The notes: generated by a model not told the origin, from the sequence alone. Positions 7,666 to 14,348 are shown, counted from the first letter of the stretch. The stretch is DNA of 36,408 nt from DATGKK01 sp035294725 (GCA_035294725.1 DATGKK010000036.1:1-36408); one strand, 5' to 3'. A program made the numbers and translations.

Positions 7666-7861
7666 GGCTTTCGCTCGCGCGCAAGCGACCCGAAAGATCT
7701 TCGATCTCGACCGTACCTGCGAGTTGCCGCAGCCGGTCGACCGCGTCGTGCGTGAGGTAGAGGCGCACGGCTCGCTGGATGGCCTCGGTCTTCGACTCCC
7801 CGGGAAGGCGGGCCGTGAAAGAGGCGACGAGCGCGTCATCGAGCTCAAGAGTCGTTCTCAC
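7658..7861 (-). CDS. vapB: VapB-type ribbon-helix-helix antitoxin
   Basis: Starts at GTG 7861 (minus); the only upstream in-frame alternative is a TTG at 7879. The product begins 'RTTLELDDALVASF', a MetJ/Arc-like ribbon-helix-helix DNA-binding strand, followed by 'SKTEAIQRAVRLYL' (the second helix) and a C-terminal toxin-binding tail, 'VEIEDLSGRLRAS'. The expected length is about 70 residues. No stop codon separates it from the downstream PIN sequence in this frame, because the neighbouring vapC is frameshifted, so the given end is the estimated natural C terminus. It would normally neutralise VapC and repress the operon. Repeat A, with its conserved hairpin, lies about 60 nt upstream of the start. 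Confidence 0.65.
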
Positions 7862-7919
7862 GGTGCAGTTGTCATGCAATCGCGCAGATCAGCTGCGGGC
7901 GTTGCGCGACTCGACGTCC

Positions 7920-7962
7920 CGAACTGCTCCGTGCTCGCCGACCGGCAGTTCGAGTCCGGCAG
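7920..7962. repeat. Repeat A, copy 1, with internal hairpin
   Basis: This ~42-bp sequence recurs at 9462-9501 with a 3-base gap and a few mismatches. Each copy contains an inverted pair: CGAACTG...CAGTTCG here (7920-7926 and 7946-7952), and CGAACTG...CGGTTCG in the other, where the change keeps pairing as G-U. It lies between the divergent vapB (minus) and phd (plus) genes. The 'gttcgagtcc' core resembles a tRNA T-arm, but no complete tRNA can be folded around it. Confidence 0.75.
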
Positions 7963-7972
7963 CCTGTAGCTA

Positions 7973-7995
7973 ACTGTAGCTTTTCGTGCTACAGT
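7973..7995. promoter_or_regulatory. Perfect palindromic operator of the phd-vapC operon
   Basis: ACTGTAGC (7973-7980) and GCTACAGT (7988-7995) form a perfect 8-bp inverted repeat with a 7-nt spacer, and an extra half-site CTGTAGC sits at 7964-7970. The right arm contains the -10 box of the operon. This is the typical layout for autorepression by a Phd/YefM antitoxin alone or with its toxin. Confidence 0.7.
7990..7995 (+). promoter_or_regulatory. -10 box TACAGT, leaderless start at GTG 8003
   Basis: TACAGT ends 7 nt before the GTG at 8003, so transcription would begin at or next to that codon. The alternative GTG at 7994 lies inside the -10 box itself and is therefore unlikely to be translated. 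Confidence 0.55.
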
Positions 7996-8002
7996 GCCCT
8001 TT

Positions 8003-8251
8003 GTGACCCAGACCATCGCACAACGGGAGCTGCGCAACGACAACGCCAAGGTGATCGACGCGGTAGCCGCCGGGCAAACCTTCATCGTGACGCGCAATGG
8101 TGTCCCGGTGGCTGAGCTCCGTCCGATCGTGCCAGCCCGGCGGAAATTCGTCGCCAAGGCAGATCTCGTTGCGCTCGGAGCTGACGGACCACATGTCGAC
8201 CTCGGCGCGTTCAGGGCTGACCTCGACCGCATCGTCGATCAGAACCTGTAG
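8003..8251 (+). CDS. Phd/YefM-family antitoxin
   Basis: I place the start at GTG 8003 (82 residues) because the in-frame GTG at 7994 overlaps the promoter. The protein starts 'TQTIAQRELRNDNAKVIDAV', the DNA-binding N-terminal fold of Phd/YefM antitoxins, followed by 'GQTFIVTRNGVPVAELRPI', the family's signature strand pair. The C-terminal third ('DLGAFRADLDRIVDQNL') is the acidic helix that usually wraps the toxin. It acts as a cytoplasmic antidote and repressor of its own operon through the palindrome at 7973-7995. The stop codon directly precedes the toxin ATG at 8252, so the pair is co-translated. Nothing appears damaged. Confidence 0.85.
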   Translation: MTQTIAQRELRNDNAKVIDAVAAGQTFIVTRNGVPVAELRPIVPARRKFVAKADLVALGADGPHVDLGAFRADLDRIVDQNL

Positions 8252-8647
8252 ATGTCCGTCGGCCTGCTCGACACGTCTGTGGTCATCGACTGGGATGACC
8301 CAGCCGTCGCGACGGCGCTCCCCGATGAAGCCGCGATCTGTGCCATCACCCTCGCCGAACTGGCCGCCGGACCGCACCTCGCCCCGACCGGTGACGAACG
8401 GGCGCGCCGACAAGCTCGCCTGCAACAGGTGGAGGCGACGTTTGACGCCATTGCCTTCGATGCCCGCGCCGCCCGTAGCTATGGTCAGGTCGTGGCCGCA
8501 GTCATGGTGGTCGGTCGTTCCCACCGTCGTCGAATTGCCGACCTGCTCATTGCCGCGACGGCGCACGCCAACGGGCTGCCGCTCTACACGCGGAACCCGG
8601 ACGACTTCGCCGGTCTCGGAACACTGATCGAGATCATCGGCGTGTGA
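8252..8647 (+). CDS. vapC: VapC-family PIN-domain ribonuclease toxin
   Basis: ATG at 8252 immediately follows the antitoxin stop. The 131-residue product is a complete PIN domain: 'GLLDTSVVIDW' carries the first catalytic Asp (D7), 'ITLAELAAG' the conserved Glu, 'RIADLLIAATAHANGLPLYT' the third acid, and 'RNPDDFAGL' the fourth. Such toxins cut tRNA or rRNA in the cytoplasm when the antitoxin is degraded. All active-site acids are present, unlike in the broken vapC at 7241-7665. Pairing a PIN toxin with a Phd-type antitoxin is a known combination. Its 3' end (8635-8647) forms the left part of repeat B. Confidence 0.88.
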   Translation: MSVGLLDTSVVIDWDDPAVATALPDEAAICAITLAELAAGPHLAPTGDERARRQARLQQVEATFDAIAFDARAARSYGQVVAAVMVVGRSHRRRIADLLIAATAHANGLPLYTRNPDDFAGLGTLIEIIGV

Positions 8648-8673
8648 GAGCCTTGACCAGCGCGGACGACAGC
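8635..8673. repeat. Repeat B, copy 1
   Basis: These 39 bp match 9612-9650 at 35 positions. This copy includes the last codons and stop of the PIN toxin gene. It lies between the phd-vapC operon and the minus-strand micro-protein gene. Confidence 0.75.
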
Positions 8674-8782
8674 GCTCGTACCACACACAGCTTCCAAGGA
8701 ACCCAGGGTGGTTCACACCGCCCAGCAGAATGGTGGACCGTAGGCACTCGTATTCGAGCTCCGACGGCCTGCGGATTCGCCT

Positions 8783-8983
8783 TCAACACCTCTGCCAGAG
8801 CGGCCTGTAGGTAGCTGTGACGGCTATCGCTTCACTGAGGGTGACGCAGGCCGAACGGGGGGGCTTCTGGCCCTTCTCGATGTAGCCGATGAGATCCTTG
8901 TTGGGCCGGAACGGAGGTGGCGCCGGCCGACTCTTGGCGGGCGGCGGGGCCGGTGTGCTCTGAGGTGTCTTCTCGTCAGACAT
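8783..8983 (-). CDS. Proline-rich micro-protein with a GYIEKGQKP motif
   Basis: ATG at 8983 (minus) encodes a short, disordered, proline/alanine-rich N terminus ('STPAPPPAKSRPAPPP') followed by 'DLIGYIEKGQKPP'. The 66-residue end given here results from reading through a run of seven G at 8857-8863. A one-base shift there would end the protein as '...ASPSVKR' at 8824, about 53 residues, which looks more natural. I recall, without being able to check, similar small proteins encoded next to two-TM membrane proteins in other Actinobacteria. Its start overlaps the ancestral end of the upstream two-TM gene (TGA 8976-8978 in the third frame), pointing to translational coupling. Function is unknown. 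Confidence 0.55.
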   Translation of the reverse strand: MSDEKTPQSTPAPPPAKSRPAPPPFRPNKDLIGYIEKGQKPPRSACVTLSEAIAVTATYRPLWQRC

Positions 8984-9426
8984 GGGGCCGGCTTCCGATG
9001 GCGGCAGCGATCGCTAGAGAACCCCGGCAGCTCGAACTCGCCACCCTTTCTGCTTCACCAGGGTCGCGGCCTCCTCTACCATCACGATGTGCGTATCGAG
9101 CAGCTCCAGGCGCGTCTCGGCTTCTGGCGCGGTGGGATTGCTTGGCGGAGCCGCTCCACCTCGAGCACCGGGTAGCGACGAGGAAGGAAGGCCCACGCTG
9201 CCAGGATCGCCGCAACAACTGCGGCCGCCAGTCGGATCTCGAAGATCACCGTGCCCGAGATCGTGATCTGCGCCGTGGCACCGAGACCCGCGAGGACGCT
9301 CGCGAAGCCCAGGACGACCCCCGCCTTGCCGTCGAGGCTGGCGGCGTGCGCGTTCATCGTCTCGCGTTCTGCGACAACCTGCGCGAGCACGATCGCCAGC
9401 GATGGCAGCTGCTGTTCCTCGTCCAC
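8976..9426 (-). pseudogene. Two-TM membrane protein (SLATT/effector-like), two frameshifts
   Basis: From GTG 9426 (minus) a first helix ('AIVLAQVVAERETMNAHAASL') leads into two hydrophobic segments: 'AGVVLGFASVLAGLGA' and 'IRLAAAVVAAILAAWAFLP'. After 'YPVLEVERLRQ' the homologous-looking reading jumps frame near 9140 to 'PEAETRLELLDTHIVMVEE', and again near 9020, where 'RAAGVL' would continue as 'AIAAAIGSRPHV' to a TGA overlapping the next gene's ATG. Repaired, it would be about 150 residues: helix, two-TM hairpin, coiled helix and a C-terminal hydrophobic patch. This plan resembles SLATT and other two-TM effector proteins of bacterial conflict systems, but that is an inference from topology only. 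Repeat A copy 2 lies about 40 nt upstream. Confidence 0.6.
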
Positions 9427-9461
9427 TTCGACGAGGCTACGAGCAGGTTGTGACTGCGGAT

Positions 9462-9501
9462 CGAACTGCCTGCTCACCGACCGGCGGTTCGAGTCCGGCA
9501 G
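9462..9501. repeat. Repeat A, copy 2
   Basis: Second copy of the 7920-7962 repeat, located directly upstream of the minus-strand two-TM gene, just as copy 1 lies upstream of vapB. Bases 9483-9497 also match 15 nt of the T-arm region of the tRNA-Val at 14122-14195, in the opposite orientation. Confidence 0.75.
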
Positions 9502-9934
9502 GGAGTGCCCGCTTGCCGACACGCATGACCAGTGAGGACTCTCGCGAGAAGTGCGGGGAGAGAGAGTAGGGACCCGGGGAGGCAACAAACGAGGGCGAGA
9601 GCAGGCAGGGGCATCGGCGTGCGAGAGCCTTAACCAGTCCGGACGACAGCCCGGGGGCTCCGTCGCCTGCGTCCATTGAGGCGACCGTCGGCACCGGCTC
9701 GGATGGGTCCTCGCCGCAAGGTTCCTCACTCTCGTGCTCGTCGCCTTCGTGTTCATGGCGGCCCTTCGCCGCGCTTGGTGTCGAACGGAGCCCTCCTACG
9801 TGCTCGCCACCGGGCACTGGGTCGCCTCGCTGTCTGCCGGCGGCACGGGTCATACGTGTCGGTGCCGAGAACCTCATCCATGGACTGTGAGCTGCACTTT
9901 GACGGCTGGTGCAGGGCGCGGCGAGCATCGACCG
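9502..9934. other. Gene-free stretch with repeat B copy 2
   Basis: I find no supported coding sequence. The overlapping ORFs on both strands lack start signals and recognisable domains. Bases 9612-9650 are repeat B copy 2 (35/39 identical to 8635-8673). The 9503-9600 part is purine-rich. Confidence 0.5.
9612..9650. repeat. Repeat B, copy 2
   Basis: Matches 8635-8673 at 35 of 39 positions. Here it is not joined to a vapC reading frame; the matching stop codon is changed (tga to cga). Confidence 0.75.
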
Positions 9935-9985
9935 ATGGCCCTTTCATTCCTGTATCGGGCGTTCTGCCGGGTGCTACAGGTGCTT
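9935..9985 (+). pseudogene. N-terminal stub of an IS integrase/transposase
   Basis: ATG at 9935 opens 'MALSFLYRAFCRVLQ', which from memory is the start of a widespread actinobacterial integrase-core (rve-type) transposase. Similarity ends within about 15 codons, and the rest of the frame runs into the end of the MFS gene on the other strand. It is too short to be functional and indicates another deletion or insertion scar at the left edge of the MFS/hydrolase block. Confidence 0.4.
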
Positions 9986-10065
9986 GGGGTTGGCGCCGTC
10001 GTGGCATCGACCATCTCGCTGGTCCAGATATGGGTGCCCACGCGTTCTGGCAGGCCCGAGTGTGC

Positions 10066-11328
10066 TCAGGTCTCAGGCGGGTCCCGGTGAACCTGCTGGC
10101 GGAGCGCGCCGATCCCGGTGACCGCCGCTATGAGGAGCAGCGTGCCGCCGAGGTAGTAGACGACTTGGATGCCGTAGGCGTCGGCGATGGCGCCGCCCGC
10201 GGCGATGCTCACGAGCCGGGCGCTGTGCCAAACGAGGTCGAACGCGGAGAAGACGCGACCTCGCTTGTCGTCGGGGACGTGGGTCTGGATGAGCGTGGAG
10301 AAAGTGACGTTGCCGGTCGAGGTGCCGAGCCCGTAGCCGACGAGCGCGCCGAGGGCCGCGGGCAGGGCGCGCACGGTGGCGAGGGCGAGGTCGACGAGGC
10401 CGCGCAGGCCGAACGCGCCGAACATGATGGGCGCGTGGCGCCGCCCGGCGGGGAGCCGGGAGAGCACGAGGGGGCCGACGAAGGCGCCGACACCGATCGC
10501 CGCGAGGGCGAGGCCGTAGCCGGTGGTCGAGGCGTGCAGGCGCTGGCGCATCAACACGACGAGCAGGGCGCTGGTCGCCCCCGCGGACAGGGCGGCCAGC
10601 GCCTGGGCGACGGCGAGGGCCCGCAGCAGCCGGTCGGCGGCGACGTAGCCGAGGGCCCGGCGGCCCTGCGCCCACATGCTGGTGGTGACGACCGGTCGGG
10701 GTGCCTCCCCGGCGGGCAGGCCGGACAACAGGGCGGCCGAGGCGGCGAAGCTGGCGGCGTTGAGCCCGAAGGCGGCCCCGTAGCCGATGGTCGCCGCCAG
10801 GAGGCCGGCCACGGGGGCGAGCACGACCTGGCTCAACACGGCGGCCGACCAGATGCCGCTGTTGGCAGCGACGAGCTGGTCGCCGTCGACGAGGCTCGGC
10901 AGGAGCGAGCCCGCGCTCGGGTTGAAGAACGCGGAGCCGGCGGACAGGCCGAACGCGACGGCGTAGACGACGGCGATCTGGCCGTGGAAGAGCGCGAGCA
11001 CCGCGGCGAGGACCACCCGGGCCAGGTCGGCGCCCACCATGACCTTCACCCGAGGCAGCCGGTCGACGAGCGGCCCGGCGAGAGGGGCCAGGGCGATGAG
11101 CGGGACAACCTCGGCCAGCACGGCGCCCGAGACGCCCACCCCCGAGCCGGTGAGGCGCAGGGCGAGCAGGGCGACGGTGGTGAACTGGATGACGTCACCC
11201 CACTGGCTGACCGTGCGCGCCGCCCACAGCCGGCGGTAGCCGGGCCGGGCGAGCACCGACGCCCGGTGCTTCGTGACGTCCTCGTCGCTCACAGGTCCGA
11301 GCCTTCCCCATGGGCGCCGGGAGGTCAC
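10066..11328 (-). CDS. Major facilitator superfamily exporter (EntS-like, MFS_3)
   Basis: The 420-residue product has the usual twelve-helix MFS plan. It includes 'YRRLWAARTVSQWGDVIQF' at helix 1, the helix 2-3 loop 'GPLVDRLPRVKVMVGADLAR' (the place of the conserved G-x-x-D-R motif), and 'FSAGSAFFNPS'-type packing motifs near helix 4-5. This subgroup contains enterobactin/siderophore and macrolide exporters; the substrate here cannot be told. The first possible start, GTG 11328, overlaps the stop of the upstream hydrolase gene by 4 nt (GTGA), so the two are translationally coupled; a later GTG ('SDEDVTKHRASVL') is an alternative. It is intact, in contrast to its decayed neighbours, and may be island cargo. 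Confidence 0.85.
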   Translation of the reverse strand: MTSRRPWGRLGPVSDEDVTKHRASVLARPGYRRLWAARTVSQWGDVIQFTTVALLALRLTGSGVGVSGAVLAEVVPLIALAPLAGPLVDRLPRVKVMVGADLARVVLAAVLALFHGQIAVVYAVAFGLSAGSAFFNPSAGSLLPSLVDGDQLVAANSGIWSAAVLSQVVLAPVAGLLAATIGYGAAFGLNAASFAASAALLSGLPAGEAPRPVVTTSMWAQGRRALGYVAADRLLRALAVAQALAALSAGATSALLVVLMRQRLHASTTGYGLALAAIGVGAFVGPLVLSRLPAGRRHAPIMFGAFGLRGLVDLALATVRALPAALGALVGYGLGTSTGNVTFSTLIQTHVPDDKRGRVFSAFDLVWHSARLVSIAAGGAIADAYGIQVVYYLGGTLLLIAAVTGIGALRQQVHRDPPET

Positions 11329-12266
11329 GGCGAGCTGGCGAGGGCCGGCCGGGTAGCGCCCATCGGGGTGGGCCAGCTAGCGAGGTTCTCGATCCTCACG
11401 GTGGCGCCGGTGTGGGGCGCGTCGACCATCTCGCCTGAGCCGATGTAGATGCCGACATGTCCGGGCAGGACGGCGAGGAACTCGCCGGGATCGAAGAACA
11501 CGAGGTCGCCGGGTTCGAGCTGGTCGAGGGGCACGTGCGGGAGGGCGGACCACTGGGCCTCGGAGGTGCGGGGGATCACGATCCCTGCTGCGGCGTAGGG
11601 GGCCTGGGTGAGCCCCGAGCAGTCGAAGCCGACGCCTGGGGTCTCGCCGCCCCAGCGGTAGGGGGTGCCGATCTGGTCGAGCGCGTAGCTGACCGCCTCG
11701 GCGGCGGCAGGGCTGGGGCCAGTTGCCGTGATGGCTGGTGCCGGTGCGGCGTAGCTGGCGGCGTAGGAGAACACCTCGGCGACGTATCCCCGGCTGTGGT
11801 TGTAGGCGAAGACGGCCCCGGGGATGTCCGCGCCACCCCGGGCGCCGTTGGTGCACAGGTCCCGGGCGGCGGCGTAGACGGCGTCGGTCGGGTCATACGG
11901 GCTCGGCGGTGTGGCCCCGCCGGGCCGGACCGGGATGTCGTAGGCGGCGAAGGTGGCCGGCAGGAACTGCATGGGTCCGACGGCACCGGCACTGGAGGTC
12001 TGTGTGTCGGTGCCGAAGTCGGTCTCGACTCGCCCGATGCCCGCCAGCACGCTCCAGGGCAGCCCCGGACAGGTGGCTGCCGCAGCGTGGAAGGCCTCGA
12101 GGTAGCTGGCGGGGATCTCGGCTTGCGCCTGGGCAGACGCGGTGATGTCGCCGGCGAACAGGGGGCCGCCGAACAGCGAGGCGATGCCGGCCGCGGCCCC
12201 AGCCGCAACCACTACGACGGCGAGGACGAGTCCGGCGCCGATGATGCCGACGGTGCGCAAGGTCAC
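11325..12266 (-). CDS. Lytic transglycosylase-NlpC/P60 endopeptidase (conjugation cell-wall hydrolase)
   Basis: GTG at 12266 is preceded by 'aaaggaga' at good spacing. The 313-residue protein has an N-terminal membrane anchor (residues ~7-30, 'GAGLVLAVVVVAAGAAAG'), then a soluble lytic transglycosylase domain with 'WSVLAGIGRVETDFGTD' (catalytic Glu) and 'GAVGPMQFLPATFAAY', and a C-terminal NlpC/P60 domain with 'GFDCSGLTQ' (catalytic Cys) and 'LPGHVGIYIG' (catalytic His). It would cleave both the glycan strands and the stem peptides of peptidoglycan outside the membrane. Proteins of this plan open the wall for type IV conjugation machines of Gram-positive integrative elements, which fits the recombinase and conjugation ATPase remnants upstream. 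All catalytic residues are visible. Confidence 0.88.
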   Translation of the reverse strand: MTLRTVGIIGAGLVLAVVVVAAGAAAGIASLFGGPLFAGDITASAQAQAEIPASYLEAFHAAAATCPGLPWSVLAGIGRVETDFGTDTQTSSAGAVGPMQFLPATFAAYDIPVRPGGATPPSPYDPTDAVYAAARDLCTNGARGGADIPGAVFAYNHSRGYVAEVFSYAASYAAPAPAITATGPSPAAAEAVSYALDQIGTPYRWGGETPGVGFDCSGLTQAPYAAAGIVIPRTSEAQWSALPHVPLDQLEPGDLVFFDPGEFLAVLPGHVGIYIGSGEMVDAPHTGATVRIENLASWPTPMGATRPALASSP

Positions 12267-12299
12267 GGGCGTTCTCCTTTCCGGCTGTGGGGGCGGCTG

Positions 12300-12905
12300 C
12301 TGGCCTCGGGCGCGCCGAAAGCGCGCGGCGAACCGGTCAGGTGCCGATTGGTTGAAGGTGGTCCCGGCGAAGACGCCGGGACGATAGGAGGCTTGGTCGT
12401 CCAGTCGGGCGATCAGCCCGTCGAAGAGCCGCTGCCGGCCGATCTAGCCCTTGGCCGCGGCGTCACGCTGGCGGGAGAGGGTGGGGCGGAACTCGACGGT
12501 GGTGACGAAGAACGAGCAGGACTCGCACCGACTCGAAGTGGCAGTCCATGTCGACTGGCCGGGCGCAGTAGCCGTTGCCGAGCATCCGCCGGTCCATCTG
12601 GCGGCGAAGACGGCCCATCTCGGATCCTTCGGCCCCTGCGGGGAGCGCCCTGGGCTGGTCGTAGAGTGCCTCGACCTTCTGGGTCACCGAGAAGTACTGG
12701 TCGGCCACGGTGCGATCGGCGATGCGGGCGTAGACCCGGGTCATGTTCATGTCCTTGTGGCCGAGCAGCGCGGCTATGGCGTCGAGGCTCATGCCGCGAT
12801 TGAGCGGCTGGGTGGCGAGCGTGTGGCGTAGCTGGTGGGCGGTGACATGGCCGATCCCCGCCGGGTGCCCGGTGCCCGGCGGCATGGTGGTAGTGGGATG
12901 AGCAA
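12300..12905 (-). pseudogene. Tyrosine recombinase, C-terminal half, frameshift plus amber codon
   Basis: Read on the minus strand, the catalytic core is plain: 'GHVTAHQLRHTLATQ' (HxxR), 'AIAALLGHKDMNMTRVYARI' (H and the nucleophilic Tyr) and 'VTQKVEALYDQPR'. The conserved tail begins 'GYCARPVDMDCHFES' but shifts frame at about 12525-12535, continues as 'CESCSFFVTTVEFRPTLSRQ', meets an in-frame TAG at 12446-12444 where the family would have Gln, and resumes as 'RQRLFDGLIARLDDQAS'. The N-terminal domains and first catalytic Arg are missing, since on the other side the sequence is fused to a conjugation ATPase fragment near 12905. It is the dead integrase of an integrative element; the end toward 12300 is approximate. 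Confidence 0.8.
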
Positions 12906-13685
12906 ACGCGGTGGGTCCGGTGAGTTGGGCGACGGCGGGTGGGGGGGCGGCTGCCTTGGCCCCCGCTCGGGCGAGGGCGGCCACTGTCACGTCGGTGGGC
13001 AGGTGGGCCAGGGCGGCCAGCTCGGCCACCGAGACGAGGCTGCCGCGGCCCAAGCGGCGGGCAGCGAGGGTTGTGGCGGGGCGACGGAGCCGGTGGCGGT
13101 CGAGGTGGTTACGCCCGGCGTAGACGGCGAACGCGGAGGCCACCGCGTGGGCCCGGCCCCGCAGGGCGGCTTTGGCGCCGTGGCCGGTCTCGTCGGTCGA
13201 GACTGCGTAGTGGACGGCGATCGCCCAGCACGGCTGGGCAGCCTTGTCCAAGATGGCCGCCACATCGGCCGATCGGGCCGGTCGACCTCGGCCCGCTGCG
13301 TTCTCGGCCCCCTCCCGTCGGGGTGACGAGGTCGAGGAGCCGCCCGGTGCGGTGAGCTGGCCGGCCGTTGTGCCGGTGGACGGCTGCTTTGGACAGGGTG
13401 CGAAGGCGCCGGCCGGTGACCGGTCGGGCCAGGATCTGCACGCAGGCCTGCTCGTGCTCGCCGAGCCCGGAGAGGGCGCCGAGGAGTGGGCGGAGCGGGT
13501 CGACCCGATGGTCGGTCTTCAAGGGGTAGTGGTCGCCGGCGGCCAGGCGCAGCTCGCCGCCGGTCGCCAGCGTTGCTTCTGGTAAGGGCGGACAGGCTGG
13601 GGTGGTGGTGGTCTGGGCGCCGGGCCAGGCCGCCTCCACCGCCCGCTCGACCAGACCGGGCGGGACGCAGGCGGGCACCCACCGC
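12906..13685 (-). pseudogene. Conjugation (type IV/TraG-TraC-like) ATPase, N-terminal fragment, frameshifted
   Basis: The minus strand from about 13685 encodes 'RWVPACVPPGLVERAVEAAW' and 'ACVQILARPVTGRRLRTLS', then changes frame at the G-run near 13311-13322 and continues 'AAILDKAAQPCWAIAVHYAV' and 'GRGSLVSVAELAALAHLPTD'. This order matches my memory of large actinobacterial ICE proteins, variously annotated as type IV/VI secretion or conjugal transfer ATPases. In them, the segment directly precedes the P-loop ATPase core. Here the core is gone: at about 12905 the frame passes straight into the tyrosine recombinase. Both ends are cut, so this is a deletion scar inside an integrative conjugative element. 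Confidence 0.55.
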
Positions 13686-14131
13686 GACGAGATCGACGCC
13701 ACGACCGCCGAGCTCAAAGAAGACCGAAGCGGCCATCGAGCGCTACATCCTCGCCTTCGAGGCCGGCACCATTAGCAACGACATGTTCGGCTCACGCGTC
13801 CGCGACCTCGGCGAGCGTGCCCGCACCCTGAAAGCCCGGCGCGACGTGCTCGAAGAAGCAGCCGACCTCGCCGCCATGGGACCCGCCCGCCCAAACCGAC
13901 ATCGGCACCCTACGCACCGAGCTCGAGCACGTCGTCGCCAACGGCACCGACGCTCATCGCAAGGCTACCACCCAAGCCTTCGTCCACCGCCTCGTCGTCG
14001 TCGAACCCGGCGTCATCCAACCCACCTACCTCATACGCGGCGGCATCCCCACCGATCCGGACGACAACCCTGACCAAACCGCCCCCACGTCGGCGTCTCG
14101 CGCGGTGACAAAAATGGTAAGTGGGCGCTGA
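13684..14131 (+). pseudogene. Large serine recombinase, C-terminal fragment ending inside tRNA-Val
   Basis: The + strand encodes the C-terminal coiled-coil part of a large serine recombinase in three frame segments: 'RDEIDATTAELKE', then after an indel near 13722 'KKTEAAIERYILAFEAGT' and 'RVRDLGERARTLKARRDVLE', then after another near 13878 'LRTELEHVVANGTDAHRKAT' and 'FVHRLVVVEPGVIQPTYLI'. The last segment stops at TGA 14129-14131, inside the 3' end of the tRNA-Val gene on the other strand. The catalytic N-terminal resolvase domain is absent, cut at about 13684 where the conjugation ATPase fragment begins. An integrase gene running into its own attachment site is typical of integrated elements, so the tRNA 3' end is the probable att site. 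Confidence 0.65.
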
Positions 14132-14195
14132 CGGACTCGAACCGCCGACCTGCTCGTTGTAAGCGAGCTGCTCTGACCACCTGAGCTAAGCGCCC
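14122..14195 (-). tRNA. tRNA-Val (anticodon UAC)
   Basis: On the minus strand 74 nt fold into a full cloverleaf. The acceptor stem is GGGCGCT/AGCGCCC, seven perfect pairs. The D-arm is GCTCAGGTGGTCAGAGC, the anticodon stem GCTCG/CGAGC holds the loop CTTACAA (anticodon TAC), and the T-arm is GGCGG-TTCGAGT-CCGTC. The discriminator base is A and CCA is not encoded in full. The anticodon reads GUA and other Val codons. The gene marks the boundary between decayed mobile DNA on its 3' side and orderly chromosome on its 5' side. Confidence 0.95.
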
Positions 14196-14342
14196 CTGAT
14201 CGCCGCGTGAGGTGCGGCAGCCCGCCCGGTCGCTACCCGCGGGCCTGGCGACACAGTCTTCCACGACGGGCGGGGTCAGCCAGCCGGCCTCGTTGGCACG
14301 GCTCGGCCGCACGCGGGCCGCCCAACGCCTGGCAGCAGTACC

Positions 14343-14348
14343 TAGACT
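14343..14348 (+). promoter_or_regulatory. -10 box TAGACT of the adenine deaminase gene
   Basis: TAGACT ends 6 nt before the ATG at 14355. There is no Shine-Dalgarno sequence in the gap, so a leaderless transcript is likely. Confidence 0.5.

Noticed and set aside
9463..9501. Possible tRNA gene around the 'ggttcgagtcc' sequence
   Set aside because: Only a T-arm-like core is present; no acceptor, D or anticodon stem can be paired.
9676..11448. 590-residue plus-strand open frame opposite the MFS gene
   Set aside because: Low-complexity Gly/Glu/Arg composition, antisense to a clear twelve-helix transporter.
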